This document shows, piece by piece, positions 54,042 through 63,748 of a stretch of 64,000 nucleotides of DNA (its first letter is position 1; every line of letters begins with the position of its first letter). The translations under genes and the position numbers were made by a program. This stretch comes from Spiroplasma clarkii. Lineage in GTDB: Bacteria; Bacillota_I; Bacilli_A; Mycoplasmatales; Mycoplasmataceae. The notes below the pieces were generated by a model, which was not told the DNA's origin, ran no database searches, and saw only the letters and a program-made list of their open reading frames with translations. The stretch covers positions 248,001 through 312,000 of the forward strand of contig NZ_CP024870.1 in assembly GCF_002795265.1 (NCBI RefSeq), read 5' to 3'.

Positions 54042-54044
54042 TAG
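52890..54044 (+). CDS. Array family member 4, unknown function
   Basis: 384 residues, recent duplicate of member 3. Its final ~45 residues depart from the shared tail (SSEQLNFTNFSEY instead of VPQLNFAKASEY), which suggests a conversion or older sequence at the end. No signal peptide or membrane helix. Same short leader with TTAGGAGGT as member 3. It ends in TAG, followed by a different, unrelated intergenic sequence. Confidence 0.65.
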
Positions 54045-54108
54045 TACAAATACTATTGTAACAATTTCAAGTATTAAAAAAATTTGAAATGACCAAAGGA
54101 GGTAGGTT

Positions 54109-55302
54109 ATGAATGAAATAGCAATTATCAATAATCATTTGCCTGAAAGCAATTACCCTGAAGACTTTAAAAATATTTCAGCAGTTGTAATTGGTGCTAA
54201 GGTTTTTGATCTTAAAATATATTTTTTAAATGGCCACACAAAATTCAATGACAAAGATTCATATGAGGTTATTACAGTTTTTGAAGACAACCAAACTCAT
54301 GATTTTTCTAGTTCAAATAAAATCGAGTTTAGAGCTCAAGTATATGTAACAGATGATAATCAATTAGATTCACCAATTTCTTCTAACTTAGAAAATGCAT
54401 CTATGAAAAAATTCAATGAAAGTGAATTTTATAAAAACCCAAGAGTTCTTACTACTTGGGTTTTGGATACTGAGTTTATTAATAATAAGTCTAAAATTTT
54501 AATTACTGTTTCAATTAAAGAACCAACTAGTGAAAAAATAAATTATTATACTAGTTCTGTAATTGTAAATCTTGATAGAACAAAATTTCTTAATTTTCAA
54601 AACGGACTAATTGAAGATAAGAATTATTTTACTGAATTGGCAATGACTTATAACAAAGACACAGATTCATATGATGAAGATTTTCATAGTTTAGTTAGTT
54701 TCAGAATTTATTATGAATTCCAAGCAAAACCAAATTTATTAGATTTTAATTTGGTTATCAACTGATCTTTATTTGAATGAAAAGTTGAAGAGCGAAAACA
54801 TCTAAACAAAATAGTTCTAAAACTTTTAAAAAATATTTATAATCCAAGTTATTGTAAAGTTATCTTTGAAACAAAAACTTATCTAAAAAATAATAGGAGA
54901 AATTATGATTTTGAAATTACAAGTGCTGGAGATTTCCCTTATGAAAATGGTTCTGCAATGTATACAGATATTTGAACTAAGTATGATGCCGATCTTGGTG
55001 AAGTTGTTGAGACAAAAAAAGACAAAGCTGCAAAAAATGGAATAGTTCTAAACCCTAATGACAAAACCCCAACAGTTTTTGTTAGGGAAGTTACTATTGG
55101 TACTTTTAAACTTGTGTTTTCCCAAACTGGGGACAACATCACAGATCAATATAGCATTGTTGGAACTTCAAATATAGACCTTAAAGATTATGCAGAATAC
55201 CAAATTAATTATTCACTAAAAGAATGAGAAAAAATCAGTAGTAGTGCTAAGGGTGTTACCAAGTTTCTTGAAAAATATGAGAAAGTGATTTTTGGTGTTT
55301 AA
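54109..55302 (+). CDS. Array family member 5, divergent
   Basis: 397 residues. Divergent but recognisable: TTWVLDTEFI in place of SATYLIP, FHSLVSFRIYYEFQAKPNLLDFNLVINW, GIVLNPNDK...FVREVTIGTFK and the final YAEYQINYSLKEWEKI, equivalent to EYVINYQLNAWNKF of members 2-4. No signal peptide. AAAGGAGG precedes ATG 54109. No TTGGCGA element. Intact. Confidence 0.6.
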
Positions 55303-55352
55303 AAACTTCTCAACTTGAATTAACAAGGTCTCTCTATGAAAGGAGGAAAAAA

Positions 55353-56528
55353 ATGCAATTAGCAGCAAATTCATTGATTGAAAAAAATAGTTATGACTTT
55401 AATGAAACTCAAACACTTACTGGAGAGTAATCTTATGGTTTGCCGTATAATTTAAATGTTTTCTTTATAAATAATCCAGTTGGGATTGAGGGTAAAAATT
55501 TTTATAGACTTTATCTTTTCTTTGAATATGGCCATCAAAATCATTACGAGTTCCCATATGATTTTTACATAAAAGGTAAAGGTTACTTGAGCAGTAATGG
55601 GCAAAACTATGAGTTAACCCCAGATGAAAAAAATAACTTTGTAAATAATTCAGGGGAGAATAATTATTATTCTACCCCAGTTTGGGCTTTTTACTTGATT
55701 CCAGCTGAAAAAATTAGCAACGATCAATTTGACTTTTTGATTTCAGTTACAGTAAAAATTAAGGAAAAAACTAAAACTACTAATAATGATAGTTCAGTTA
55801 GAATTCATGTTGACACAACTCCGAAATATGTAAGAGTTGATAACACAATTTTAGATTATGGACTAGTTTCAAATTATGCAATAGTTTTTAATGAGAAACT
55901 TAACAAAATGATAGATAATTTTCATTATCTATCTGGACTCTTTATCAGATATGAGATAATTCAAAAACCAGGGTTTCTTGATTTTGACCTTAAACTAAAC
56001 TATTGATTTTACCAACCTTATATTTGAGATTGAAACAAAGTTTTTAAACAAATTCAAGATATTCTTCGGCAAATTAAAATGGGAATTATCATTCCTGTGG
56101 TAGTTAGTGAATCAAGTCATATTGTAAAAAATGAACAAAATTACCAAATTAAAAAACTTGAAACCAAAGAGGCTGGGGATAAAAACTTTCGCTATTATCA
56201 AAGTGCTAATAAAACTACTTTTGACTGAAAAACAGGTAAAGTCATTGAAACAGTAAATGGATCTGAAGGAATCACTTTAAATCCAACTGATCTTTCAGAA
56301 ACAAGTTTTGTTAGAGAAATAGAAATTAACCAAATTAAATTTGTTTTAGAACAATCAAGTCGTCATATTATTAAGGATTACACAATTACTGCAACCTCAG
56401 AGTTAAATTTCACAAATTATGTTGGTTATCAAGTCAATTATTTGGTAAGTGAGTGAAATAAGTTGGCAAAGGATAAGACATCAGAAGTAATTAAGTTCAT
56501 TAATGGAAAGGAGAAAGAACTAAACTAA
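55353..56528 (+). pseudogene. Array family member 6, interrupted by an early in-frame TAA
   Basis: 391 codons from ATG 55353 (after AAAGGAGG) to TAA 56526-56528, with TAA at 55428-55430 (codon 26). The frame continues unshifted after it with family blocks: PVWAFYLIPAEK, DFHYLSG-type FHYLSGLFIRYEI, GITLNPTDLSETSFVREIEI, and YQVNYLVSEWNKL. Restart is only possible at distant or weak codons. Closest to member 5. Broken by a point change rather than an indel. Confidence 0.65.
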
Positions 56529-56548
56529 CAAGTTGATGAATAAAACAA

Positions 56549-56580
56549 TAAATCCAAGAAGTAATTTTTGGATTTTTTTA
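56549..56580 (+). terminator. Intrinsic terminator at the end of the paralogue array
   Basis: AAATCCAA / TTGGATTT stem with a ~10-nt loop and T run. Confidence 0.8.
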
Positions 56581-56637
56581 GTAAAGATGCTGTATTTACA
56601 AAACTTGTGAAAATCTTCATTTCTCCTGGGGTATTGT

Positions 56638-56666
56638 TTGAATTTTCATCACAAAAAAGATATAAT
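56638..56666 (+). promoter_or_regulatory. Promoter for acpP-fur
   Basis: TTGAAT at 56638-56643, 17-bp spacer, TATAAT at 56661-56666. It rules out a start upstream of 56683 because that would place coding sequence inside the promoter. The transcript would have a leader of only about 10 nt. Confidence 0.7.
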
Positions 56667-56682
56667 CAACTTGGTGATAGAA

Positions 56683-56916
56683 ATGAACTACTTTGAAGAA
56701 ATCAAAAAAGCACTAATAGCAAAAGGTGCAAAAGGAAATATTACAAAAGAAACTGAATTTAGGTCACTGGGCCTAGATTCATTGGATCTAATGGATATGG
56801 TAATTACTTTAGAAGAAAAACTAAATATTTCTCTGTCAGATGATCAAGTTATGTCAATGCAAAAAATTAGTGACTTAATACAAATCTTAGAGGAATTATT
56901 AAATACTAATGAGTAA
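56683..56916 (+). CDS. acpP: Acyl carrier protein
   Basis: 77 residues, acidic. The phosphopantetheine attachment site is Ser33 in GLDSLDLMD. It carries acyl chains for lipid metabolism in the cytosol. The prosthetic group derives from CoA made by the CoaX/CoaD route elsewhere in the window. Ribosome site weak (GGTGATAG); the leader is very short. It overlaps the next gene by 8 bp. Two DegV (fatty-acid-binding) genes lie 2 kb away. Confidence 0.9.
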   Translation: MNYFEEIKKALIAKGAKGNITKETEFRSLGLDSLDLMDMVITLEEKLNISLSDDQVMSMQKISDLIQILEELLNTNE

Positions 56917-57367
56917 AGAATTACTTGATGAGTACATCAAAACTTTTAAAGAAAAAAAAATAAAATTAACAGATATTCGTTTAGTCATTTTAAAATGCGT
57001 TGCTTCACGAAAACATTTCACAATTAATGAGTTAATTAGTGAAATTGAAAAGGAATTAGGTACAGTGAATGTAATGTCAGTATATAACAACATTGACCTA
57101 TTATTAGATTTACATTTATTATTTTCAAACACCATCAACGGAAAGCAAATTATTTATGAAGCTATAACAAACCAGCTAATACATATAAAGTGTCATGAAT
57201 GTGATAGTTATGAACATATTAATAGTCCAATTTTATCTGGTGAATTATGATCAAGTTGTCAACAATTTTTAGATTCAATTGGGTTTACAATGGACCATTT
57301 TAAATTAGAAATGCATGGAATATGCAAAAAATGTTCTCAAAAAAACAAGGTTGAGCCAAGTAAATAG
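56909..57367 (+). CDS. Fur-family transcriptional regulator
   Basis: 152 residues. N-terminal winged helix (KLTDIRLVILKCVASRKHFTINEL...VMSVYNNIDLLLDLHL) matches the Fur pattern of helix-turn-helix plus recognition helix. The C-terminal dimer domain has two zinc CxxC sites, CHEC and CKKC, which suggests the structural Zn of Fur/PerR/Zur. The usual HHHH stretch is degenerate (NQLIHIKCHEC). Overlaps acpP by 8 bp. The metal it senses cannot be predicted. Followed by a strong hairpin. Confidence 0.8.
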
Positions 57368-57393
57368 AATTTTTGAAAATGACAGACAATTTA

Positions 57394-57433
57394 AACAAGC
57401 ATTATTGGGTGAAACCCAAGGGCTTGTTTTTTA
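57394..57433 (+). terminator. Compound hairpin terminator after fur
   Basis: Outer AACAAGC / GCTTGTT stem enclosing an inner TTGGGT-GAA-ACCCAA hairpin, then a T run. Confidence 0.85.
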
Positions 57434-57454
57434 TTTTAAAATTTTGAAGAAATA

Positions 57455-57488
57455 TTGGCGAACTTTTGTTTTTCCATACGATAAATAA
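57455..57488 (+). promoter_or_regulatory. Shared promoter-like element, copy 3 (lipoprotein gene)
   Basis: TTGGCGA at 57455 and CGATAAATAAG at 57479, 24 bp start to start as in copies 1 and 2. The distance to the gene is longer (about 150 bp) and the leader contains a 7-codon frame starting at an ATG near 57508. Confidence 0.45.
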
Positions 57489-57635
57489 GTAGGGGTTAAA
57501 ATCAATAATTATGATTAATATAACCTCGACATAATTAGTTTCAATTTAATTTTTCCCTATTAATTGGAGAGATTAAATTTAACATTTTAAAACAAACTAG
57601 AAAGCAAAATAATGCAAAAAGGAGTAAATTTAATA

Positions 57636-58130
57636 GTGAAAAGAAAAAAATTATTTTTAAAGATTGGTCTGGCCTTATTGATTGTCCTTTCAGCTGGAGC
57701 AGTTGGTGGCTGTATTTATTGAAGGTTAAAAACAGTAGATAATACATCAGTTGACCAAGTTGACCCAAAATCTTCTGATGGTACAGATGGCAACCAATCT
57801 CCAGGTGAAGATGATCCAAAAAACCCATCAAACTCAGATGGGAAACCAGATAACCATCAAGAACCTGCCTTTAAAAAGGAAAATCTGAAAATTGGTTTTG
57901 ACCAATCTGAAACTTTGCAAATGATAAAGTTTGAAAATTATGATGCAAGTCTAAGAATTGATATGTTTAAATACTTTTTTATGAGTAAGTTTGCAAAATT
58001 AGGACCAACCAATGATTCAATAAGTTTAAATTTCAAATTTGATAGTAAATTACCAACTAAAGTTAGTGTTAAATACATTGATATTTTAAAAAACCCATAC
58101 ACATGAAACTTTGAAATTCACAAGAAATAG
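57636..58130 (+). CDS. Small membrane-anchored or lipoprotein with acidic linker, GTG start
   Basis: 164 residues from GTG 57636 (GGAG 12 bp upstream). An in-frame ATG at 57612 overlaps that ribosome site, so GTG is preferred. KRKKLFLKIGLALLIVLSAGAVGGC gives a basic start, a hydrophobic helix and a possible lipobox cysteine. Next comes an acidic, Pro/Ser/Asp/Asn-rich linker of about 45 residues, then a ~75-residue domain (IKFENYDASLRIDMFKYFFMSK...) I do not recognise. It has its own leader with the shared TTGGCGA element. Confidence 0.6.
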
Positions 58131-58146
58131 GCCCAATTATTCACTT

Positions 58147-58177
58147 AAAAACATACAGATATCTGTATGTTTTCTTT
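58147..58177 (+). terminator. Palindromic terminator after the lipoprotein gene
   Basis: ACATACAGAT / ATCTGTATGT perfect 20-bp palindrome flanked by AAAA and TTTT. Confidence 0.75.
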
Positions 58178-58344
58178 ATTTACTAAACTCTTTAAAATTT
58201 GGCTTGTAAAAATTGTAAGTTTTTTTGCAAAAATCATCAAATATGGACAAACATTATCTAAAACTATTGTAATATTAATATGGTTTATTGTATAATAACT
58301 CTTGTGATAAAACATAGTATTAATATAAAGCATATTATCACAAT

Positions 58345-58420
58345 AGGGGTATAGTTCAGTTGGTAGAACATCGGACTTCAAATCCGAGTGTCGTGGGTTC
58401 AAGTCCTGCTACCCCTGCCA
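58345..58420 (+). tRNA. tRNA-Trp (anticodon UCA), reads UGA
   Basis: Cloverleaf with acceptor AGGGGTA/TACCCCT, anticodon loop CTTCAAA between TCGGA and TCCGA, discriminator G and encoded CCA at 58418-58420. The UCA anticodon decodes UGA as tryptophan, which explains the many in-frame TGA codons in this window. Confidence 0.97.
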
Positions 58421-58430
58421 GTCAGAAACC

Positions 58431-58455
58431 AAAGCCTCAATTTGAGGTTTTTTTT
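58431..58455 (+). terminator. Terminator between the two tRNA-Trp genes
   Basis: GCCTCA / TGAGGT stem with a tiny loop and a long T run. It overlaps nearly up to the second tRNA, so expression of the second tRNA may be reduced. Confidence 0.7.
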
Positions 58456-58457
58456 AT

Positions 58458-58533
58458 AGGGGTATAGTTCAGTTGGTAGAACATCGGACTCCAAATCCGA
58501 GTGTCGTGGGTTCAAGTCCTGCTACCCCTGCCA
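58458..58533 (+). tRNA. tRNA-Trp (anticodon CCA), reads UGG
   Basis: Same sequence as the preceding tRNA except one base in the anticodon (loop CTCCAAA). Encoded CCA at 58531-58533. The tandem pair arose by duplication and anticodon change. Confidence 0.97.
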
Positions 58534-58550
58534 AATTTGATTAAACACTA

Positions 58551-58580
58551 AAAAACGATGTTTATTAACATCGTTTTTAT
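58551..58580. terminator. Bidirectional terminator after the tRNAs
   Basis: AAAACGATGTT / AACATCGTTTT hairpin with T runs on both strands, between the tRNA genes and the converging degV genes. Confidence 0.8.
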
Positions 58581-59431
58581 TATATTAAGTTTTTATCAAC
58601 AACAATAAAGGCAATTGTTTCAGTACCAGCATGACAAACAAATGGCATTGGCACAAATTTTTCTGAATAAGCTAATTTTAGCTCAGCCAATTCAGTTTTA
58701 ACTGCCTCAATTAATTTCTCAGAAGTAAAAGGAGTATATAGGAAAAACACTTGAATATTTTTACCACATTTTTTTTCAACTGCTACTTTGATTTTTGGTA
58801 ATAATGAACCTACTGTTCTACCCATTACAATCTTTGAGGGTTTATAACCTCACATTATAGCAAGTTTTGTTTTTAACATTTTTAAAATTGAAAACAAAAT
58901 AGATTTAGCACGGCCGCCCTTTGAGAGTCTTGATAAATCACCTGGGATTATCACTGATGCTGAATGTTTCATTCATTGGTCAGACTCTTTTTGAAAGTCC
59001 TCAATTTTAACATTCTTATTATCGCTCATTTTATTAAATTTAAGAGCAAGTTCACCAATTACATTGGCTGCATGACAATGTTCAAGGATGGTTACTTTAC
59101 CTTTAAATTGATCATCATTTGCAACCATCATAGCAGTTTGTTTCATGCTTGATAAATTTTCACTAATTGTTATGTGAATTAAATGATCATATTTTTTTAA
59201 CATTGCTTCATATTTTTCAATAACTTCACCTGGTGAAGCTTGACTTGTTGTTACTTTACCACCTTCACTAACTATTTTTAGTGTTTGGTGTTTTTCATTG
59301 TTTTCTGGAGTATCAGGGAAGCTCAACTCATCACTTAATACAATTTGTAAAGGTAAAACCTCAATGTTTGTTCCATTTAGATTTTCACTTTGTAATCCAG
59401 CAGAGCTATCTACTAGTATTCCTATTTTCAT
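58580..59431 (-). CDS. DegV family protein (fatty-acid-binding), copy 1
   Basis: 283 residues. N-terminal MKIGILVDSSAGL and the TSQASPGEV motif are DegV hallmarks, as is the GGRAKS segment. In Firmicutes such proteins (FakB) bind a fatty acid for phosphorylation by FakA. The FakA kinase is not in this window. It lies 25 bp downstream of the other degV and probably shares its transcript. Two TGA codons are Trp. Confidence 0.88.
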
Positions 59432-59456
59432 ATTTTAACCTCTTTCTTTTATATGC

Positions 59457-60293
59457 TTATTCATCAAAAATCGCAAATGCAAATGTTTCCTCTCCTGTGT
59501 GACAGATAATGGTATTTGGTAATTGCTCAAACATTACCACATTTAGTTTTTTATCTGCAAGTAAGTTTTTAACAAGTTCCATAGTTTCATCATCACACCT
59601 TGAGTATGATACATAAACATTATTGTTTTTAGTTGTTGTTCTTTTAATTAGCAGGTCAAGTGAATCCTCAACTGCTTTTTTAAAAGTACGGGTTTTTGTT
59701 TCTTTATCAATTGTTCCATCATATCTCAAAATTGGAGTGATTTTAAACAATTTTGCCATGGCAGCTGCAGCTTTTGTAATTCTGCCCCCTCTTACAAGTT
59801 GAGTTAATGATTTAGGGATGATAAAGCAATTAAATTGTTCATTTTTTGAATCCAAAATTGCTTTAATTTCTGCACCACTTTTATTTTCTTCATCTCTCAA
59901 CTTAATAGCTTCAAGTACTTCTTTTTTTAAAACAATACTTACACCGTTAGTGTCAACACAAAAGACCTTTCCTAAATATTCTTCTTCTTGAGCTAACATT
60001 TGGAAGGTGTTAAATTGTCCACTCAAACCTTTCGATAATAATAAACAAACAACTTGATCGTAGTCTTTTAATAACTTATCTCACATTCCCATCATAACTC
60101 CAGGGATTGATTGCGAGGTTTTTAACAACTCTTGTTTGTTCATTTTGTAAAATTCTTCATGTGATAGGTTTTCATCATCACTAATTTGTTCTCCATTTTC
60201 AGTGGTAATCATTAGTGGGACTAAAAACAAATCTTTGTAGTTTTCTGTATCCTTAATACCGGCCGAAGAGTCAATTATAATTGCTGTTTTCAT
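59457..60293 (-). CDS. DegV family protein (fatty-acid-binding), copy 2
   Basis: 278 residues. MKTAIIIDSSAGI, TSQSIPG and GGRITKAAAA match the family. Paralogue of the following gene but clearly diverged, so the two may prefer different fatty acids (inference from the known FakB1/FakB2 division). AAGGAGAAC precedes ATG 60293. The IS element lies just upstream and may have altered its promoter. Confidence 0.88.
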
Positions 60294-60426
60294 ATTTTGT
60301 TCTCCTTATACACTTATTCTATCAATAATACTTACTTATTTGTTATAAAAATAAGAATTTTTCAAGAAGAAGTTTACTTTGTAAAAGCAATTTTTAAGTT
60401 GTTTAGAAAAAAAACAGTTTTTTTGA

Positions 60427-60456
60427 AACATAACTACAATTCCCATGGTGTTTTTA
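60427..60456 (+). repeat. Target-site duplication, left copy (30 bp)
   Basis: Identical to 62008-62037 in direct orientation, and the adjoining bases on both sides differ. It brackets the IS exactly. Confidence 0.9.
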
Positions 60457-62007
60457 TGTAGCTATCAAAACAAATTTGGACTTTTAGTAATTTTAATACA
60501 ACTTTTAATAAATTGCTAGTTTAATAGGAGTGCTTTTTATATCAACTTGAGTATTTTTTCTTAAAAAAGATAAAGTTTGATTGAGCTCAGACAGAGTTGT
60601 TTTTAATTTTTTGTGGCATATCTTCAGGTTTCACTCCTTCATTTTCAAGAACAACTTTTGATTTGTAGAGCATTTCATTATCAAATTCAATCATACTATA
60701 ATAGTTATCACCAAGTGATGCGATAAGGTTACCATCACAACATTGAATTATCATAATCTCTCGTCTAGGTATATTTAATGGTGTTGTGAAATTGCATATA
60801 AAGTACTTTTTCTTTTCATAGGTAACAGTTAGATCTCTTGCAACCACTCTAATTGATTTGTGTCCCAAAATAATATTTAGATCTCCCTCAAATTTTTTGA
60901 ATGAATTTGTAGTAAAATCTTTTTGAAGGGTTACAACATGATTATTTAAATACTCAACAAATTTTGGTAAGACTAGATTGGCCTCATTAATATTTGTGAC
61001 TTTATTTTGTTCCATAAAGGTAGTGATTGTACCTTTAATGGTTTTTCAGAGCCTTTCAATCCTTGGTTTGAATTGTGGTGAAATTGATGATTGGATGTCA
61101 ATACCTAAGTTTTTAGCTACAAATGCAAACTGAATTCGAGAATCTTCGGGCGAAGATTCTTTTTTTTCACTCCAAAAAGTTCTGCGTTTGTCAGTTCTTA
61201 GCACTTCAAAAGTCCCATAATTTTTTAAGACCGGTTTCAAAGCATTGAAATAACCTTCAGTAGTTTCTTGATGATCAAAATATAATCCTAAAACCTCTCC
61301 ACTTGCCTCATCAATATAACCATGCAATGCCCAAATCTCCTCATCACTGAATCTTCAAAATGTAGCATCAGCTTCAACAACATGACCACGCCTTTGGGTT
61401 CTTGGCCTTGCAATATGGATATTTTCTTTTGCTCTTTCTGTAGCTGAGGAGGGAACCAGTAGACTTTGAGGTCTATTTTTCAACTCTTCTTCTTTTGCTA
61501 ACAATTTGATAGTTTTTTTATGTGCCAGTTTTGAGCAATGATTTTTAGATCTTAAAATATTGTAAATATATGAATAACTCACCCACTGATAGTCATATCT
61601 TTTATCTGCTTTTAAATAGCGCATAAAATCCCTAAAATTACAGTTTAAGTACTCATCCCTAAAAATCCTGCTAATCTCTAGTGCTTGCATATGGGTTCGC
61701 TTTTGAGCATGCTTATTGTTTTTATTTTTGTGGATAAAGAAGGCCTCACCAATTTCTTTGTATTTTTTAATGGCATCATAAAACCATGATCTACTACCAC
61801 CACTTTTTATCAAAAGTTCTCTTTTGGCTGCTTTATCCCTGGATAAAGCAGCCTCCCTAATAATATCTTGTATATGTTTGTTGGTTTTCATTTGTCTTTT
61901 ACCTCTATAATTTCTTTTCATTTTTATTCCCTGATTTCCTTTATTATTATAATCAAGTCCAAATTTGTTTTGATAACATTTAGTCCTTTTTTGTTTTGAT
62001 AACAATG
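60457..62007 (-). mobile_element. Insertion sequence, IS1202-family-like, 1551 bp
   Basis: Bounded by a 30-bp direct repeat. The imperfect terminal inverted repeats (60457-60487 and 61977-62007) share TATCAAAACAA and GGACT at equal distance from both ends. A second copy of the left-end sequence lies inside the right end (61955-61975 is a 21-bp perfect inverted repeat of 60463-60483). It encodes one DDE transposase on the minus strand. Target duplications of this length are characteristic of IS1202-type elements and rare elsewhere. The right boundary is confirmed by the solo end at 15309-15348. Confidence 0.88.
60521..61921 (-). CDS. DDE transposase of the IS1202-like element
   Basis: 466 residues, family length, and intact once TGA is read as Trp. 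N-terminal helix-turn-helix region (AALSRDKAAKRELLIKSGGSRSWFYDAIKKY), then the RNase H-like core with D185 (VEADATFW), D244 (LRTDKRRTF) and E289 (KPRIERLW). HGYIDEASGEVLGLYFDHQET is typical of IS1202-type transposases. I chose ATG 61921 (KRNYRGKRQ); an internal ATG at 61891 is the alternative. The final stop is TAA at 60521-60523. It contains TGA codons, so it is adapted to the mollicute code. Confidence 0.88.
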
Positions 62008-62037
62008 AACATAACTACAATTCCCATGGTGTTTTTA
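62008..62037 (+). repeat. Target-site duplication, right copy (30 bp)
   Basis: Direct repeat of 60427-60456, immediately after the right IS end. Confidence 0.9.
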
Positions 62038-62059
62038 ACATATAATTGGTCTTTTATTA

Positions 62060-62065
62060 TATAAT
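62060..62065 (+). promoter_or_regulatory. -10 element for ytpR-pncB
   Basis: TATAAT, 35 bp before the start codon. A TTAACA lies upstream with 19-bp spacing and straddles the end of the target-site duplication, so the IS inserted right at this promoter. Confidence 0.5.
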
Positions 62066-62100
62066 CTAGTTAAGAAAATCACATTTAAAGGAGAAATTTT

Positions 62101-62691
62101 ATGAAATTTTTTACAAGATATGTACCAAATTTTTATACATTAGTTGTTACATTTAAAAACTTACCAGTTACTAGTACCAAGTCTGTACCAAACTGTGAGT
62201 TATTATACAATGAGGCAGAACTAATTGGGGCTAATCTTTTGCAACCAAAAATTGACAAACACAAGACTTATTATTTAGAAGATGCTCAATTACAAGCATA
62301 TGCTAGTAAAGAGTTAAAAAAATATATCAAAATTGAGGGTTGTGAACCTCAATTTCTAGTGGTTGAGGTAAAACAGTGTGAACCAATTGAAGGTACTCAC
62401 TTATCACTTTGTCAGGTTAGTGATGGTGTCAACACTTGACAAGTGGTGTGTGGAGCTAGTAATGTTAAAACTGGTTTGTTAACCTGTTTAGCAACAGTTG
62501 GAGCATTTATGCCTAATGGTTTACAAATTAGCAAGGGAAGTTTAAAAGGACATGATTCTTTTGGAATGTTATGTAGTGCCAAAGAACTCCAAGTTTTTGC
62601 AGCTAAATGAGACAAACCTGGTATCATTGAAGTTTCACAAAAAAAATATATGGGAAAACCAATTTGAGAGGTGTTTGCAAATGAAATTTAA
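62101..62691 (+). CDS. ytpR: YtpR family tRNA-binding domain protein
   Basis: 196 residues, same length as B. subtilis YtpR. The second half (about 80-170) is the EMAP/tRNA-binding OB fold also found at the N-terminus of PheT: LCQVSDGVNTWQVVCGASNV, then LISKGSLKG. It would bind tRNA or related nucleic acids; the cellular role is not defined. AAAGGAG precedes ATG 62101. Its end overlaps the start of pncB by 11 bp. Trp TGA codons confirmed. Confidence 0.87.
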
Positions 62692-63721
62692 TTTTACAAT
62701 TGATGAAAGAATTTATGAAGACTATTATTGTGCTGATTACTTTAAAAAAACTAAAGCTATTATTCAAAAATTTCACCCTAATCAAGTAGTGACAATGCAG
62801 TGATTTCAAAGAAAAAACCAAACAGTTTTGTGTGGGATTGATTACATCAAAGCAATTTTAAAACACAGTCAAGTTCAAGATTTGCATGTGGAGGGGTTAG
62901 AGGATGGAACCCTTGTTGATGCCAATGAACCTGTACTAAAGATTACAGGTAAGTATTGTGACTTTGCTCATTTTGAAGGACTATTTGATGGTATTTTATC
63001 AAGAGCTTCATCAGTGGCTACTGCAGCTGCTCGTTTGAAAAAGGCTGCCAATAATAAAACCATCATTAACATGAATGATCGTATGGATGTCTTTTCAGCT
63101 CAACAAATTGATGGTTATGCCTCAATTGTGGGTGGAATTGAAAACCTAGTTACACCAGCAAGTTTTGAATATGTTCTTGAAAAGCCAATACTTAATGGCA
63201 CAATGCCTCATGCCTTAATTGCTGCTTTTGATGGAGATTTAGTAGCTGCAACAAATGCATATCTTAAAACTTTTCCAAACCATAACTTAGTGGCTTTAAT
63301 TGATTATAATAATGATTGTATTACTGATGGTCTAAAAGTGGCCCAAGTCTTTCAAGAAAAACTATTTGCAGTTCGTTTAGACACCTCAAAAGCGTTAGTT
63401 GACAAGTCTTTGGAGGGTTTAACTGAAGTTAATGATGAATTACATGGGGTTAATCCAACCTTGGTGAAAATGTTGCGTCAAACCTTTGATGATAATGGTT
63501 TTAAACATATTAAAATAATTGCTTCTTCAGGTTTTGATGAAGCAAAAATTACTTGATTTGAAGCTGAAAAAACCCCAGTGGATATTTATGGAGTTGGTGA
63601 AGCACTCACCAAAACCAAAATTCATTTTACAGGTGATTTAGTCCAAATTAATGGTAAAGACCAATCTAAATTTGGAAGGAAAAACACTTTCTCTAGTAGA
63701 TTAAAAAGTATAAAATATTAA
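62681..63721 (+). CDS. pncB: Nicotinate phosphoribosyltransferase
   Basis: 346 residues, the short form typical of Firmicutes and mollicutes. Visible family blocks: EDYYCADYFKKT, GLFDGILSRASSVATAA, ASFEYVLEKPILNGTMPHAL, VRLDTS, and IIASSGFDE. It makes nicotinate mononucleotide from nicotinate and PRPP with ATP, the entry step of NAD salvage. ATG 62681 lies inside ytpR, so the two are coupled. TGA codons at about residue 45 and 292 are Trp. Confidence 0.93.
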
Positions 63722-63748
63722 TAGACAACAATAAGGGGGTAGTTAATT

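Noticed and set aside
58145-58402. Minus-strand frame across the tRNA-Trp gene
   Set aside because: It covers a tRNA and a palindromic terminator and has no ribosome site.
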